A DNA stretch of 64,000 nucleotides from Limibacillus sp. (lineage in GTDB: Bacteria; Pseudomonadota; Alphaproteobacteria; Kiloniellales; CECT-8803). Shown here piece by piece: positions 1-11,924 of this stretch; the first letter of the stretch is position 1, and every line of letters begins with the position of its first letter. The position numbers and the translations under genes were made by a program. Location of the stretch: the NCBI GenBank assembly GCA_037379885.1, contig JARRJC010000017.1:19621-83620 (forward strand), in the 5' to 3' direction. The notes under the pieces were generated by a model. It saw only the letters and a program-made list of their open reading frames with translations, had not been told where the DNA came from and did no database searches.

Positions 1-1
1 G

Positions 2-1360
2 GAGCAGAAGGACAGCTACCTGCCGCGCCTGATCTCCGGCGAGTGGACCGGGACCATGAACCTGACCGAACCGCAGGCCGGCACCGACGTCGGCGCGGTC
101 AAGACGCGCGCCAAGCCGAACGGCGACCACTACCTGATCACCGGGCAGAAGATCTACATCACCTACGGCGAGCACGACTTCACCGACAACATCATCCACA
201 TGGTGCTGGCGCGCACGCCCGGAGCGCCCGCCGGGTCCAAGGGCATCAGCCTTTTCATCGTGCCGAAGTTCCTGCCCAAGGAAGACGGCACGCCCGGCAC
301 GCGCAACGACCTGCGCTGCGTCTCCATCGAGCACAAGCTGGGCATCAACGGCTCCCCAACCTGCGTCATGGCCTACGGCGATTCCGGGGGCGCGGTCGGT
401 TATCTGATCGGCGAGGAAAACCGGGGCATGGAGTACATGTTCACCATGATGAACAACGCCCGCCTGACCGTGGGGCTCCAGGGCGTCGCCATCGCCGAGC
501 GCGCCTACCAGCAGGCGCTGCACTACGCGCGTGACCGCGTGCAGTCGGCTGAGATCGGCTCGCGCGGCGACGCGGTCGCCATCATCCGCCATCCCGACGT
601 GCGGCGCATGCTGATGACCATGAAGAGCCAGACCGAGGCGGCGCGCGCGCTCGCCTACGTCGCCGCGGGAGAGATGGACCGCGCGCGGCGCGACCCGGAC
701 GAGGCGGCGCGTCAGAGCCACCAGATCGACGGCATCGACCTCCTGACCCCCATCGTCAAGGCCTGGAGCACCGATCTGGGGGTCGAGATCGCCTCCCTTG
801 GCGTGCAGGTCCATGGCGGCATGGGCTTCATCGAGGAGACCGGGGCCGCCCAGCACCTGCGCGATGCCCGCATCACGCCGATCTACGAAGGCACGAACGG
901 TGTCCAGGCGCTCGACCTCGTGGGCCGCAAGATCCTGCGCTACAAGGGCGAGACCGCCCAGCGCGTGATCGCCCGCATGGAAGAAGAGCTTCAAGGTCTG
1001 ACCGCCTCCACCCGCGTCAAGATGATCGCGAGCGCCGTGGGGGCGGGCGTGGAGAACCTGAAGCAGGCGACCGGCTGGCTGGTCGAGGCAGGGGGCAAGG
1101 ACATGAAGCTGGCCGCCGCGGCCTCCTCCCCCTATCTGCGGCTCTTCGGCACGGTCGCCGGGGGCTGGCAGATGGCGCGCGCCGCCGAGCGGGCGGAGAC
1201 ACTGCTGGCCGAGGGCGAAGGCGATACGGCCTTCCTGGAGGCCAAGATCAAGTCCGCGCTCTTCTACGCCGACAACGTCCTGCCCCAGGCCATCGGCCTG
1301 ATGACCGCGGCGACCCGCGGGGCGGAAACCCTACAGATGATCGAAGACGCCGACTTCTAG
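2..1360 (+). CDS. Acyl-CoA dehydrogenase, 5' end cut by window
   Basis: The reading frame is open from base 2, so the visible 452 residues are the C-terminal part of a larger protein; the in-frame ATG at 56 lies inside the domain and is not the true start. The segment [13 protein letters not shown], the HGGMGF motif and the IYEGTNGVQ motif with the catalytic-base glutamate are typical of FAD-dependent acyl-CoA dehydrogenases. The extra tail of roughly 120 residues after the fold fits the subgroup of about 590-600 residues with an additional C-terminal domain, so about 140 residues are probably missing upstream. It would oxidise an acyl-CoA to the enoyl-CoA in beta-oxidation; the chain length cannot be told. 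Its stop overlaps the convergent rnhA stop by 4 bp. Confidence 0.93.
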   Translation, partial: EQKDSYLPRLISGEWTGTMNLTEPQAGTDVGAVKTRAKPNGDHYLITGQKIYITYGEHDFTDNIIHMVLARTPGAPAGSKGISLFIVPKFLPKEDGTPGTRNDLRCVSIEHKLGINGSPTCVMAYGDSGGAVGYLIGEENRGMEYMFTMMNNARLTVGLQGVAIAERAYQQALHYARDRVQSAEIGSRGDAVAIIRHPDVRRMLMTMKSQTEAARALAYVAAGEMDRARRDPDEAARQSHQIDGIDLLTPIVKAWSTDLGVEIASLGVQVHGGMGFIEETGAAQHLRDARITPIYEGTNGVQALDLVGRKILRYKGETAQRVIARMEEELQGLTASTRVKMIASAVGAGVENLKQATGWLVEAGGKDMKLAAAASSPYLRLFGTVAGGWQMARAAERAETLLAEGEGDTAFLEAKIKSALFYADNVLPQAIGLMTAATRGAETLQMIEDADF

Positions 1361-1806
1361 TCGCTCAGGGTCTTGATCGCGTCTCGGGCGAGCTTGTCGG
1401 CCCGCTCGTTCTCGGCGTGACCGGCGTGGCCCTTCACCCAGTGCCACTCGATATCGTGGCGCTTCGCCACTTCATCCAGCCGCAGCCACAGGTCCTGATT
1501 CTTGACCGGCTTCTTGCCCGCGGTCTTCCAGCCCTTGGCCCGCCAGGCATGGATCCACTTGGTGATGCCGTCGCGCAGGTAGGTGGAATCGCTTGTCAGA
1601 TCGACCTTCGACGGCCGCTTCAAGGCTTCCAGCGCGGCGATGGCCGCCATCAGCTCCATGCGGTTGTTGGTGGTCGCGGCCTCCGCGCCCGATAGTTCCC
1701 TCTCCACCCCGCGCCAGCGCAGGACAGCCCCCCAGCCGCCCGGCCCGGGATTGCCGCTGCAAGCGCCGTCGGTGAAGATTTCAACGCGCTGCTCAGCCGA
1801 GGTCAT
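1357..1806 (-). CDS. rnhA: Ribonuclease HI
   Basis: A 149-residue protein of the usual RNase HI length. It degrades the RNA strand of RNA-DNA hybrids, such as R-loops and primers, in the cytoplasm. The catalytic acidic set is visible: D13 in [16 protein letters not shown]51 in RMEL, D73 in TSDSTYL and D137 in ERADKLA, with the flexible-loop histidine H127 in WVKGHAGH. The basic handle segment around [16 protein letters not shown] is present, so this is the E. coli-like form. It starts 4 bp inside the end of thrB, which indicates translational coupling in an ispH-thrB-rnhA operon, an arrangement common in alphaproteobacteria. Confidence 0.97.
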   Translation of the reverse strand: MTSAEQRVEIFTDGACSGNPGPGGWGAVLRWRGVERELSGAEAATTNNRMELMAAIAALEALKRPSKVDLTSDSTYLRDGITKWIHAWRAKGWKTAGKKPVKNQDLWLRLDEVAKRHDIEWHWVKGHAGHAENERADKLARDAIKTLSD

Positions 1807-2768
1807 GCATCCAGCCCATAGGCGCCGGGGCCGCGCACCTCCTGATGAAAGCGCAGCTTGCGGCAGTACTCGGTCGGGTCCTTGGGCGTCACCAGCGCGC
1901 CTTCGGGATGGTTCAGCAGGTCGTAGAGGCGCGTCAGCAGGAACCGAATCGCGCTGCCGCGCGCCAGGACCGGCAGAGCCTCCAGTTCCTCACGCTCCAG
2001 CGGGCGGTGCTCCCGGTAGGCCTGGAGCAACTGGCGCGCCTTGGTGGCGTTGAAGGAGGTGTCCGGCTCGAAGCACCAGGCGTTGAGGCAGATCGCCAGT
2101 TCATAGGCAAAGAAGTCATTGCAGGCGAAGTAGAAGTCGATGATGCCGGACAGCTCGTCCCCGACGAAGAAGACGTTGTCCGGAAAGGCGTCGGCGTGGA
2201 TCACGCCTTCGGGCAGATGCTTCGGCCAGTTCGCCTCCAGGAAGTCCAGCTCCCGATCGAGCGCCTCGCTGAGGCCGGGCTCCACCGTGTCGGCGCGCGT
2301 CCGGCAGGACTCGAAGAGCGGGCGCCAGCCCGCCACGGAGAGGTTGTTCGCGCGGCGCATACCAAAGCTCTGCCCCGCCTTGTGGAACTCGGCCAGCGCC
2401 GCGCCCAGCCGGTTGCAGTGCCAGGGATGGATGCGCTTGGGCCAGAGCCCCTCCAGGTAGGAGATGATGGCCGCAGGCCGCCCGCAGAGTTCGCGCAGAG
2501 CCTCGCCGTCCTTGCCCTTGATCGGCACCGGACAGGAAAAACCCTGGCCGGAGAGATGCTCCATCAGCCCCAGGAAAAAGGGCAGGTCCTCGCGGTGCAC
2601 GCGCTTCTCATAGAGCGTCAGGATGTAACTCCCCTCCTCGGTGTGCAGCAGGTAGTTGGAGTTCTCCACGCCTTCGGCGATGCCCTTCAGCGAGAGCATC
2701 CGCCCCAGGTCGTACTGGGTCAGGAAGTCCTGCAGGTCCTCGTCGGATACCTCGGTGTAGACGGCCAT
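1803..2768 (-). CDS. thrB: Homoserine kinase, APH-fold ThrB
   Basis: A 321-residue kinase of the aminoglycoside-phosphotransferase fold, the alternative homoserine kinase of alphaproteobacteria rather than the GHMP type. It phosphorylates homoserine for threonine synthesis. The N-terminal lobe has the nucleotide-binding stretch GVENSNYLL. The catalytic loop is [11 protein letters not shown] (H191, D193, N198) and the metal-binding motif is IIDFYFA (D211). The start is the ATG at 2768, 29 bp after the ispH stop. Its 3' end overlaps rnhA by 4 bp, so the three genes are probably one transcript. Confidence 0.95.
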   Translation of the reverse strand: MAVYTEVSDEDLQDFLTQYDLGRMLSLKGIAEGVENSNYLLHTEEGSYILTLYEKRVHREDLPFFLGLMEHLSGQGFSCPVPIKGKDGEALRELCGRPAAIISYLEGLWPKRIHPWHCNRLGAALAEFHKAGQSFGMRRANNLSVAGWRPLFESCRTRADTVEPGLSEALDRELDFLEANWPKHLPEGVIHADAFPDNVFFVGDELSGIIDFYFACNDFFAYELAICLNAWCFEPDTSFNATKARQLLQAYREHRPLEREELEALPVLARGSAIRFLLTRLYDLLNHPEGALVTPKDPTEYCRKLRFHQEVRGPGAYGLDA

Positions 2769-2797
2769 GAGCTTCCCGGATCCCGCCCTTCTCGAAT

Positions 2798-3763
2798 CTA
2801 GCCGCTCTGGGCCGCGGCTTCGCTCAGCGCGCGCGGCAGCTTGAAGTGGACGTCCTCCTGCGCAACGTCGCGCATCTCCAGGGCGACCTCGTAGCGCTGG
2901 CGGAAGGCCTCCACCACCTCCTCCACCAGCACCTCGGGCGCCGAGGCGCCGGCGGTGATGCCGAGGCGGGCGATGCCTTCGAGCGCCGGCCAGTCGATGT
3001 CGCTGGCGCGCTGCACCAGGAAGGCGCGGGAACAGCCGGTCTTCTCGGCGACCTCGACCAGGCGGCGCGAGTTCGAGGAGTTGGGCGCGCCCACCACCAG
3101 CAGGGCGTCGCAGTCGCCCGCGATCGCCTTGACCGCCTGCTGGCGGTTGGTGGTGGCATAGCAGATGTCTTCCTTGCGCGGCGCGGCGATCCCCGGGAAC
3201 CGCTCGCGCAGGGCCGCCACGATCTCCGCCGTGTCGTCCACCGACAGGGTGGTCTGGGTGGCGAAGGCCAGCGGCCGGTCGCTGGGAATGTCCAGGGTGA
3301 CGGCGTCCTCGACCGTCTCGATCAGGGTGATGGCGCCTTCCGGCAACTGGCCCATCGTGCCGACCACTTCCGGGTGACCTTCATGGCCGATCAGAAGGAT
3401 GTGGCTGCCGTTCTTGTGATGGCGCTCCGCCTCGCGATGGACCTTGCTGACCAGCGGGCAGGTCGCGTCCAGATAGATCATCTTGCGGCGCTCGGCTTCC
3501 TCGGGCACGGACTTGGGAACGCCGTGCGCGGAGAAGACCACCGGCAGGTCCGGCGGGACCTCGTCCAGTTCCTTCACGAAGACCGCGCCCTTTGCCTCCA
3601 GCGATTCCACCACGAAGCGGTTGTGCACGATCTCGTGGCGCACGTAGACCGGCGCGCCATAGACCTGGAGCGCGCGCTCCACGATCTCGATGGCGCGGTC
3701 GACCCCCGCGCAGAAGCCGCGCGGCCCGGCGAGCAGTATTTTCAGAGGGGGTTTGGCGATCAT
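2798..3763 (-). CDS. ispH: 4-hydroxy-3-methylbut-2-enyl diphosphate reductase
   Basis: IspH (LytB) performs the last step of the MEP isoprenoid pathway, reducing HMBPP to IPP and DMAPP with a 4Fe-4S cluster. The three cluster cysteines are at C18 (PRGFCAGV), C102 (DATCPLV) and C201 ([10 protein letters not shown]). The start chosen is the ATG at 3763 (MIAKPPLK), which gives 321 residues as usual for the family. The frame stays open upstream to 3934, but that would overlap the divergent CDGSH gene and add an unconserved extension. It is the first gene of the ispH-thrB-rnhA group. Confidence 0.96.
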   Translation of the reverse strand: MIAKPPLKILLAGPRGFCAGVDRAIEIVERALQVYGAPVYVRHEIVHNRFVVESLEAKGAVFVKELDEVPPDLPVVFSAHGVPKSVPEEAERRKMIYLDATCPLVSKVHREAERHHKNGSHILLIGHEGHPEVVGTMGQLPEGAITLIETVEDAVTLDIPSDRPLAFATQTTLSVDDTAEIVAALRERFPGIAAPRKEDICYATTNRQQAVKAIAGDCDALLVVGAPNSSNSRRLVEVAEKTGCSRAFLVQRASDIDWPALEGIARLGITAGASAPEVLVEEVVEAFRQRYEVALEMRDVAQEDVHFKLPRALSEAAAQSG

Positions 3764-3908
3764 CCCATCCAACCTTCGGTCGTCGCTTGTCCTTGAACCC
3801 GGCCTTCCATAAAGTGTCGGGAAATGCGGCGCCGCGGCAAGGCCGGACGCTCCATTCAAGAACCGCCCGGACAGTAAACCAGCCTGGGCCTGGAAGGAAG
3901 ACGTGAAG

Positions 3909-4148
3909 ATGACGAAGCCGGTCCCCGCCCGCAAAGGCCCCTACAAGGCGCAGGTCGAGGAGGGCAAGAAGTACTTCTGGTGCGCCTGTGGCCGTTCGGC
4001 CTCGCAGCCTTTCTGTGACGGCTCCCACGACGGCAGCGGCATCACGCCCCTGGCCTATAGGGCTGAAAAGAGCGGCGATGTCTGGTTCTGCGGCTGTAAG
4101 TCCAGCGGCGACAAACCGCTGTGCGACGGCACCCATTCGACGCTTTAG
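3909..4148 (+). CDS. Double CDGSH iron-sulfur domain protein
   Basis: A small soluble protein of 79 residues with two CDGSH-type cluster-binding motifs. The first is C-x-C followed by FCDGSH, and the second is C-x-C followed by LCDGTH. Each set of three cysteines and one histidine would hold a 2Fe-2S cluster, as in bacterial homologues of mitoNEET. The exact role is unknown; such proteins are linked to redox sensing or cluster transfer. An AGGA-type ribosome-binding site precedes both the ATG at 3909 and an in-frame GTG at 3903, so the start may be two codons earlier. It is divergent from ispH, with 145 bp between the starts. Confidence 0.9.
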   Translation: MTKPVPARKGPYKAQVEEGKKYFWCACGRSASQPFCDGSHDGSGITPLAYRAEKSGDVWFCGCKSSGDKPLCDGTHSTL

Positions 4149-4178
4149 ACACCCGCCAACCATGAAGGATCACCTTCC

Positions 4179-4724
4179 GTGATGCAGCGACCCGCCTCTT
4201 TCGCCTCTCTCGCCGCCCCGCTCTCGCTAGCGGCCCTGCTGCTGCTCGGCGCTTGCTCCTCGACGCAGGAAGCCTCGTCGGTCCGTCTGGTCTGCCCGGC
4301 GCTCAGGATCATCACCGGCGCCGATGAGATGACCACCTACCGCGGCAGCGGGCGCGACCTGACCGACGTGGACTTCACCGTCGCCATGACCGACGCCAGC
4401 TTCGACTGCATCGCCAACGAGGATGCCGTCGAAGGGGAGATCCAGGTACTGTTCGACGTGCGGCGCGGCCCAGCCAACGAGACCAATCAGGCGCCCTTCA
4501 ACTACTTCGTGGCGGTGGCGAACAGCGAACAGCAGATCCTGGCGCGCGAAGCCTTCGACGTTGTCGTGCCCTTTGGCGAGAACCGGGGACGGGTTACCTT
4601 CGCCGAGGTGATCGGGCCGCAGATTCCCCTGCCCGCACCGGAAGCGGGCGGCAACTACACCATCTTCCTGGGCCTGGAAATCTCCCGCGAACAGCTGGAC
4701 GACAACCTGAGCGGGCTGCAGTAG
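4179..4724 (+). CDS. Putative lipoprotein of unknown function
   Basis: About 181 residues. A hydrophobic N-terminal segment (LSLAALLLLGAC) ends in a lipobox, L-G-A-C, with the likely lipidated cysteine followed by SSTQ, so the mature protein should be attached to a membrane facing the periplasm. The rest is soluble with two further cysteines. It contains beta-rich stretches such as EIQVLFDVRRG and YTIFLGLEISREQL, which suggest an Ig-like or jelly-roll fold. No domain of known function was recognised. The start is GTG at 4179 or ATG at 4182 after the GAAGGA ribosome-binding site at 4164-4169. It lies 30 bp after the CDGSH gene and may share its transcript. Confidence 0.82.
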   Translation: MMQRPASFASLAAPLSLAALLLLGACSSTQEASSVRLVCPALRIITGADEMTTYRGSGRDLTDVDFTVAMTDASFDCIANEDAVEGEIQVLFDVRRGPANETNQAPFNYFVAVANSEQQILAREAFDVVVPFGENRGRVTFAEVIGPQIPLPAPEAGGNYTIFLGLEISREQLDDNLSGLQ

Positions 4725-4737
4725 GCGCTCAGCCTGA

Positions 4738-4766
4738 TTGACTCCCGCCTGCCTCTGGTTAGACTC
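4738..4766 (+). promoter_or_regulatory. Predicted sigma-70-type promoter of the gcv operon with GANTC sites
   Basis: A -35-like TTGACT at 4738-4743 and a -10-like TAGACT at 4760-4765 are separated by 16 bp, about 50 bp before the glycine riboswitch. Two GACTC sequences, which are CcrM methylation targets, lie inside the boxes at 4740-4744 and 4762-4766. A third GANTC site is at 4790-4794. This is a prediction by eye from box similarity. Confidence 0.5.
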
Positions 4767-4819
4767 TCGTCTTGTCCGGGCGAGCCGTCGAGTCGGCCCG
4801 TTCGAACAGCGCCAACGAC

Positions 4820-5063
4820 TTCCCCGTGGGAGAGTTCGGCGAGGCGGGTCACAGGGTTCGATCCGCAGCGCCGGCGCCGAAGGAGCAACCGCCCCGGAAA
4901 CTCTCAGGCAAAAAGGACCGTGGGGAAAGGCGCCTCTGGAAAGCAGGAGCGGACAGTCTGTCTGGCCGCTTCTCACCGACGGGGTAAGCCGGTGTTGTCT
5001 TTAGGGTCTCCCGCCTTTTTGGGGTGATCCGCCGGTGAATCTCTCAGGTTTTGGACAGAGGGG
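4820..5063 (+). ncRNA. Tandem glycine riboswitch
   Basis: Two glycine aptamers stand in tandem in the leader of the glycine cleavage operon. The first is closed by TTCCCC (4820-4825) pairing with GGGGAA (4922-4927) and has the conserved segments GCCGAAGGAGCAA, AAACTCTCAGGCA and AAAAGGACCGTG. The second is closed by CCTCTG (4933-4938) pairing with CAGAGGG (5056-5062) and has the CACCGACGGGGTAAGCCGG and TCTCTCAGGTTTTGGACAG segments. Established family behaviour is activation of gcv expression when glycine is abundant. The gcvT start lies about 70 bases beyond the second aptamer, so a switch acting on translation or on read-through are both possible. Confidence 0.93.
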
Positions 5064-5131
5064 GTTCTGGCGAGCCGCAGTCTATCGCGGATCGCGCCCC
5101 TATAATGTCCGGCCAGGAGGCGCTGGCGAGC

Positions 5132-6280
5132 ATGACCACCGAAGAACAATCCGGCGAAAGCCCCCTCAAACAGACTCCGCTCAACGCGCTTCATGAAGAG
5201 CTGGGTGCGCGCATGGTGCCCTTCGCGGGCTACGCCATGCCGGTCCAATTCTCCGAAGGCATCATCGCCGAGCATCGCCACACCCGCCGCGCGGCGGGCC
5301 TCTTCGACGTCTCCCACATGGGTCAGGCCGTCCTGGAGGGCCTTGGGGACAACGACCCTGCCGCCCTGATCGAAGAACTGATGCCGGGAGAGATCCAGGC
5401 CCTGGCGCCCGGCCGCACGCGTTACAGCCAGCTGACCAACGAGCGGGGCGGGATTCTCGACGACCTGATGGTCACCCGCCGCGCCGAGGGCGAGGGGCTC
5501 TACATCGTGGTCAACGCGGCCTGCAAGGAGCAGGACTTCGCCCATATCGAGGAGGCGCTCGCGGGACGTGCGCGCCTGACCCGGCTGGAAGACCGCGCGC
5601 TCTTGGCGCTGCAAGGTCCGGAGGCGGTGAACGTGCTGGAGCCGCTGGCCCCAGGCGCGGCCGGGCTGGTCTTCCTGGAACAACAGCCGCTGAGCGTGGA
5701 CGGCATCGACTGTCTGGTGAGCCGCTCGGGCTACAGCGGCGAGGACGGCTATGAAATCTCCGTCCCCGCCGACGAGGCCGAAGCCCTCGCCCGCAAGCTG
5801 CTGGAGGCGGAAGAGGTGGCGCCGGTCGGGCTTGGCGCCAGGGACTCCCTCCGCCTGGAAGCCGGGCTCTGCCTCTACGGCCACGACATCGACGAGACCA
5901 CGACCCCGGTCGAGGCCGGGCTCACCTGGTCGATCGGCAAGCGCCGCCGGGCCGAAGGCGGCTTTCCGGGCGCGGAGATCATCCAGAAGCAGATCGAGGA
6001 GGGGCCGGAACGGCTGCGCGTCGGCCTGCGGCCGGAGTCCCGCGCGCCCCTGCGCGAAGGCATCGAACTGCTCGAGGAGGGCGGCGGCGAGGTCGGGGTC
6101 ATCACCTCCGGCGGCTTCAGCCCCTCGCTCGGCATTCCCATCGCCATGGGCTACCTGCCCCGCCATCTGAGTGAACCCGGCACCCGCGTCGCCGCCCTGT
6201 CGCGCGGCAAGGAGGTGCCTTGCGACGTCGTCGGCCTGCCGTTCGTGCCCAGCCACACGGTCAGCCGCATCAAGAAATAG
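5132..6280 (+). CDS. gcvT: Glycine cleavage system T protein (aminomethyltransferase)
   Basis: The T protein moves the methylene group from aminomethyl-lipoyl-GcvH to tetrahydrofolate and releases ammonia. The start is ATG 5132 (MTTEEQSG), with the ribosome-binding site AGGAGG at 5115-5120; this gives 382 residues, near the family norm. The frame is open upstream into the riboswitch, which cannot be coding. The N-terminal folate-binding barrel has HxxxRxxxGLFDVSHMG, and SGYSGEDGYEI marks the middle domain. The GLGARDSLRLEAGL segment and the C-terminal FVPSHT are typical. It is the first gene of gcvT-gcvH-gcvP and should be controlled by the riboswitch. Confidence 0.96.
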   Translation: MTTEEQSGESPLKQTPLNALHEELGARMVPFAGYAMPVQFSEGIIAEHRHTRRAAGLFDVSHMGQAVLEGLGDNDPAALIEELMPGEIQALAPGRTRYSQLTNERGGILDDLMVTRRAEGEGLYIVVNAACKEQDFAHIEEALAGRARLTRLEDRALLALQGPEAVNVLEPLAPGAAGLVFLEQQPLSVDGIDCLVSRSGYSGEDGYEISVPADEAEALARKLLEAEEVAPVGLGARDSLRLEAGLCLYGHDIDETTTPVEAGLTWSIGKRRRAEGGFPGAEIIQKQIEEGPERLRVGLRPESRAPLREGIELLEEGGGEVGVITSGGFSPSLGIPIAMGYLPRHLSEPGTRVAALSRGKEVPCDVVGLPFVPSHTVSRIKK

Positions 6281-6316
6281 ACCCGCATCAAAGGACCGAA
6301 GGGAGACGAGGAAACC

Positions 6317-6691
6317 ATGAGCGACACGAAGTACACGAAAGACCATGAATGGATCCGGATCGAGGGCGACGAGGGCGTCATCGGCATCACCGACTACGCC
6401 CAGGAGCAATTGGGCGACGTGGTCCACGTCGACCTGCCGGAAGTGGGCGCCAGCCTCAGCAAGGGGGACGAAGCCGCGGTGATCGACTCGGTGAAGGCCG
6501 CGAGCGAGGTCTACGCGCCGGTCGACGGCGAGGTGACCGCCGTCAACGAGGCCCTGGAAGAGGACCCCGGCAAGGTCAACAGCGATGCCGAAGGCGACGG
6601 CTGGTTCCTGCGCCTGAAGCTGTCCGACAAGGGCCAGTTGGACGGCTTGATGGACAAGGCCGCCTACGACGACTTCGTGGCCGGCCAGTGA
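6317..6691 (+). CDS. gcvH: Glycine cleavage system H protein
   Basis: A 124-residue lipoyl carrier of the glycine cleavage complex. The lipoylated lysine is K60 in [14 protein letters not shown]. The beta-barrel markers [19 protein letters not shown] and the ending [10 protein letters not shown] are the usual ones. It shuttles the aminomethyl group from GcvP to GcvT and the reduced lipoyl arm to dihydrolipoyl dehydrogenase, which is not encoded in this window. It lies 36 bp after gcvT with a GGAGACGAGG-type ribosome-binding site. Confidence 0.97.
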   Translation: MSDTKYTKDHEWIRIEGDEGVIGITDYAQEQLGDVVHVDLPEVGASLSKGDEAAVIDSVKAASEVYAPVDGEVTAVNEALEEDPGKVNSDAEGDGWFLRLKLSDKGQLDGLMDKAAYDDFVAGQ

Positions 6692-6750
6692 GTTTGCGCT
6701 GATCCACCGGCCGAGGCGGCCGGGCAGATAAGAGAAAGCGAGACCCGACG

Positions 6751-9645
<2,895 letters not shown>

Positions 9646-9678
9646 CGTCGGCCCGTTGCAAAGACCCGGGGACAAATG

Positions 9679-9720
9679 AAAACCCCGCCGGGGCGCTGAG
9701 GCTCCGGCGGGGTTTTTCTT
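9679..9720 (+). terminator. Intrinsic terminator after gcvP
   Basis: A perfect 11-bp stem, AACCCCGCCGG at 9681-9691 pairing with CCGGCGGGGTT at 9704-9714, has a 12-base loop and is followed by TTTTTCTT. It lies 33 bp after the gcvP stop and just before the end of the convergent atp operon. It is ideal on the plus strand; on the minus strand the T run is short (TTTTCATTT), so weaker bidirectional use is possible. Confidence 0.92.
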
Positions 9721-9743
9721 GTCCGGCTATCGGATGACGGCGA

Positions 9744-10226
9744 TCAGTTGAGCTTGCTGCCCAGCCCGTCGATGGTGTCGTCGATGATCTGGCCGGCCTG
9801 CTTGTCCGTCATCTTCTCCGAGACCAGCTTGGCCGTGGCGGCGATGGCGAGGTCAACGGCCTGACCGCGAACTTCGCGCAGGGCGGCCTGCTCGGCCTGG
9901 GCGATCTTGTCCATGGCCTGCTGCTCGCGACGCTTCAACTGCTCTTCCAGCTCTTCATGAGCCCTGGTCTGCATGCGCTCGGCTTCCTGCTTGGCGTGCT
10001 CGACGATCTGCTCGGCCTCGCCCAGGGCATCGCGCTGTTTGCGCTTGTACTCGGCCAGCATGTGCTGGGCCTCTTCGCGCAGCGTGCGCGCCTCGTCCAG
10101 CTCCTGCTTGATCTTGGCGGCGCGGTCGTCGAGGCTCTTGAGCGCCGGGCCCATGCCCTTCCAGACCGCCAGGCCAAGGAAGATCACCAGGGAGAGCGCG
10201 ATCCAGAATTCCGGCGTGCTGAACAT
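9744..10226 (-). CDS. atpF: F0F1 ATP synthase subunit b
   Basis: A 160-residue peripheral-stalk subunit. One N-terminal membrane helix (FWIALSLVIFLGLAVW) is followed by a long charged coiled coil with KSLDDRAAKIKQELDEAR, which reaches up to F1. It is the last gene of the F0 operon, 15 bp after the b' gene. Photosynthetic bacteria and most alphaproteobacteria carry b and b' as a heterodimeric stalk, matching the pair here. This copy is called b because it is second in the operon and has the FW-x-ALSLVIF helix. Confidence 0.94.
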   Translation of the reverse strand: MFSTPEFWIALSLVIFLGLAVWKGMGPALKSLDDRAAKIKQELDEARTLREEAQHMLAEYKRKQRDALGEAEQIVEHAKQEAERMQTRAHEELEEQLKRREQQAMDKIAQAEQAALREVRGQAVDLAIAATAKLVSEKMTDKQAGQIIDDTIDGLGSKLN

Positions 10227-10241
10227 CCTCTAGCTCTCCTC

Positions 10242-10724
10242 TCAGCCCTTGTCCGCGCCGATGGCTTTCTCAGCCTCGGCCTTGTCGACCTCGGCGCCAA
10301 TCAGTCGCTTGGTCGCGGCCACGGCGGTCTCCGCGGCGACCGAGCGGATTTCGCCCATCGCCTTGGACTTGGCCTTGGAGATGCGCTCCTCGGCGGCCTT
10401 GGTGGACTTCGCCAGTTCCTGACCGAACTCAGCGTGACGCTTGCTGCTCTCGGCCTGCAGGGCCTCTTGCGTCTTCTTCAGCTCGGCCTGCGCCTTGCCG
10501 CGCGCCTCCGCCAGCGCCGCCTCGTACTCCTTCAACACGGACTCCGCTTCGGCCTTCAGGTTCTCCGCCTTGTTCAGATCGTCTTCGATCTTGGCCTGGC
10601 GTTCTTCGAGAACCTCGCCGATGCGCGGGATCGCGAACTTGTTGAGCACGTAGTAGAGCGCCGCGAAAATCACGGCGAGCCAGAAAATCTGGCTGGCGAA
10701 CCACTGCGGATCAAATTGAGGCAT
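10242..10724 (-). CDS. atpF': F0F1 ATP synthase subunit b'
   Basis: 160 residues with one membrane helix (WFASQIFWLAVIFAALYYVL) and then a coiled coil rich in A, E and K (EERQAKIEDDLNKAENLKAEAE). The sequence is related to subunit b, and it stands directly after the c-subunit gene, the normal place of b' in alphaproteobacteria. With b it forms the peripheral stalk that holds the alpha3beta3 head against the rotor. It is 150 bp downstream of atpE, the longest gap in the operon, and that gap can form an RNA hairpin. Confidence 0.93.
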   Translation of the reverse strand: MPQFDPQWFASQIFWLAVIFAALYYVLNKFAIPRIGEVLEERQAKIEDDLNKAENLKAEAESVLKEYEAALAEARGKAQAELKKTQEALQAESSKRHAEFGQELAKSTKAAEERISKAKSKAMGEIRSVAAETAVAATKRLIGAEVDKAEAEKAIGADKG

Positions 10725-10874
10725 GACGCACTCCTGCTTTACCGAATGACGCGGGACAGGGACCCCGGCTCAGCCGTGGCCCCGATGGTCCCGCTTTCAT
10801 CGCCGGCGGACGCTTTGGCCCCTGTCCCGATGGACGGAGGAGCCACCGCGCCGCCTTTCAGCGACCCAGTCGGC

Positions 10875-11102
10875 TCAGACGACGAAGAGAGCGATCAGCG
10901 CGACGATCAGGGCGAAGAGCGCGATGGCCTCCGTCACGGCGAAGCCGATCCAGATGTTCGCGCCGATCTCCTCCTTCGAGGCGGGGTTGCGGGCGATGGC
11001 CTGCATGTAGGAGGCCCAGACGTTGCCCACACCGATACCGGCGCCAATCATGCCGATCGCGGCGAGACCCGCACCAATCACCTTCGCAGCTTCAGCTTCC
11101 AT
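10875..11102 (-). CDS. atpE: F0F1 ATP synthase subunit c
   Basis: A 75-residue proteolipid of two membrane helices that forms the rotating c-ring. The glycine-rich first helix (GAGLAAIGMIGAGIGVG) is followed by the polar loop ARNP (37-40) and the second helix with the proton-carrying carboxylate E58 in FAVTEAIALF. The sequence around E58 lacks the extra polar ligands of sodium-binding rings, so proton coupling is expected. It lies 72 bp after atpB. Confidence 0.97.
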   Translation of the reverse strand: MEAEAAKVIGAGLAAIGMIGAGIGVGNVWASYMQAIARNPASKEEIGANIWIGFAVTEAIALFALIVALIALFVV

Positions 11103-11174
11103 AACTCTTACTCCTTGCTTTGCAGCGGACAGTTGGAACTAAGACGATAACCCTTGGTCCTTGACCTTAACGCA

Positions 11175-11915
11175 TCAGTGCAGATGGATCGCATCGTGCA
11201 GGTAGATGCAGGTCAGGATCGTGAAAACATAGGCCTGGAGGATCGCCACCAGGAACTCAAGCGCCGTGATGCCCACCAGCACCGCCAGCGGAACCACCCC
11301 GAAGATACCCATCAGCAGCACGAAGCCGGCCATGACCTTCAAGAGGGTGTGACCGACCAGCATGTTGGCGAAAAGACGCACGGAAAGGCTGATCGGGCGC
11401 GAGAGATAGGACACCAGTTCGATCGGCACCAGAATGACGGCGGTCCAGAGCGGCGCCCCCTCAGGGAAGAACAGCCGCAGGAAATGTGCGCCATGGCGCA
11501 CGATTCCGATCACCGTGACCGCCACGAAGATGACGGAGGCCAGCGCGAAGTTGACGATCAGATGACTGGTGAAGGTAAAGGACCCCGGGATCATGCCCTG
11601 GACGTTGCCGATCAACAGGAACATGAAGAGGGTGAAGATGAAGGGGAAGTACTTGCGCCCTTCCGACCCGACGTTGTCGCGCACCATGTTGGCGACCACG
11701 AGATAGAGCATCTCGGCGACGGACTGCCAACGGCCGGGCACCAGGGCGCGTCCACGCATGGAAAGCGTCAGCAGGACCGTCGACAAGACGGCCGCGATCA
11801 CCATCCAAAGCGATGAGTTCGTGAAGGAAAGATCGAGCGAGCCGATCTGGATCGGCACGATCGCATGAATCTCAAACTGGTGGATCGGATCGATGCCGCC
11901 GCCTTCAGCTGCCAC
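11175..11915 (-). CDS. atpB: F0F1 ATP synthase subunit a
   Basis: A 246-residue integral membrane stator subunit that forms the proton half-channels against the c-ring. The essential arginine is R180 in the motif SVRLFANMLVGH. Other family marks are the N-terminal HQFEI, GNVQGMIPGSFTFTSH and the final helix with LEFLVAILQAYVFTILTCIYL. Translation starts at GTG 11915, nine bases after atpI. Length and order match alphaproteobacterial F0 operons; the F1 operon is elsewhere in the genome. Confidence 0.97.
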   Translation of the reverse strand: MAAEGGGIDPIHQFEIHAIVPIQIGSLDLSFTNSSLWMVIAAVLSTVLLTLSMRGRALVPGRWQSVAEMLYLVVANMVRDNVGSEGRKYFPFIFTLFMFLLIGNVQGMIPGSFTFTSHLIVNFALASVIFVAVTVIGIVRHGAHFLRLFFPEGAPLWTAVILVPIELVSYLSRPISLSVRLFANMLVGHTLLKVMAGFVLLMGIFGVVPLAVLVGITALEFLVAILQAYVFTILTCIYLHDAIHLH

Positions 11916-11924
11916 GAGACGCCC

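Noticed and set aside
3764..3934. Upstream extension of ispH by 57 codons
   Set aside because: It would overlap the divergent CDGSH gene and is not conserved; the ATG at 3763 gives the normal IspH length.
4973..6427. Long minus-strand frame opposite gcvT and across the riboswitch
   Set aside because: It contradicts the clear gcvT gene and the riboswitch, and the translation has no recognisable domain.
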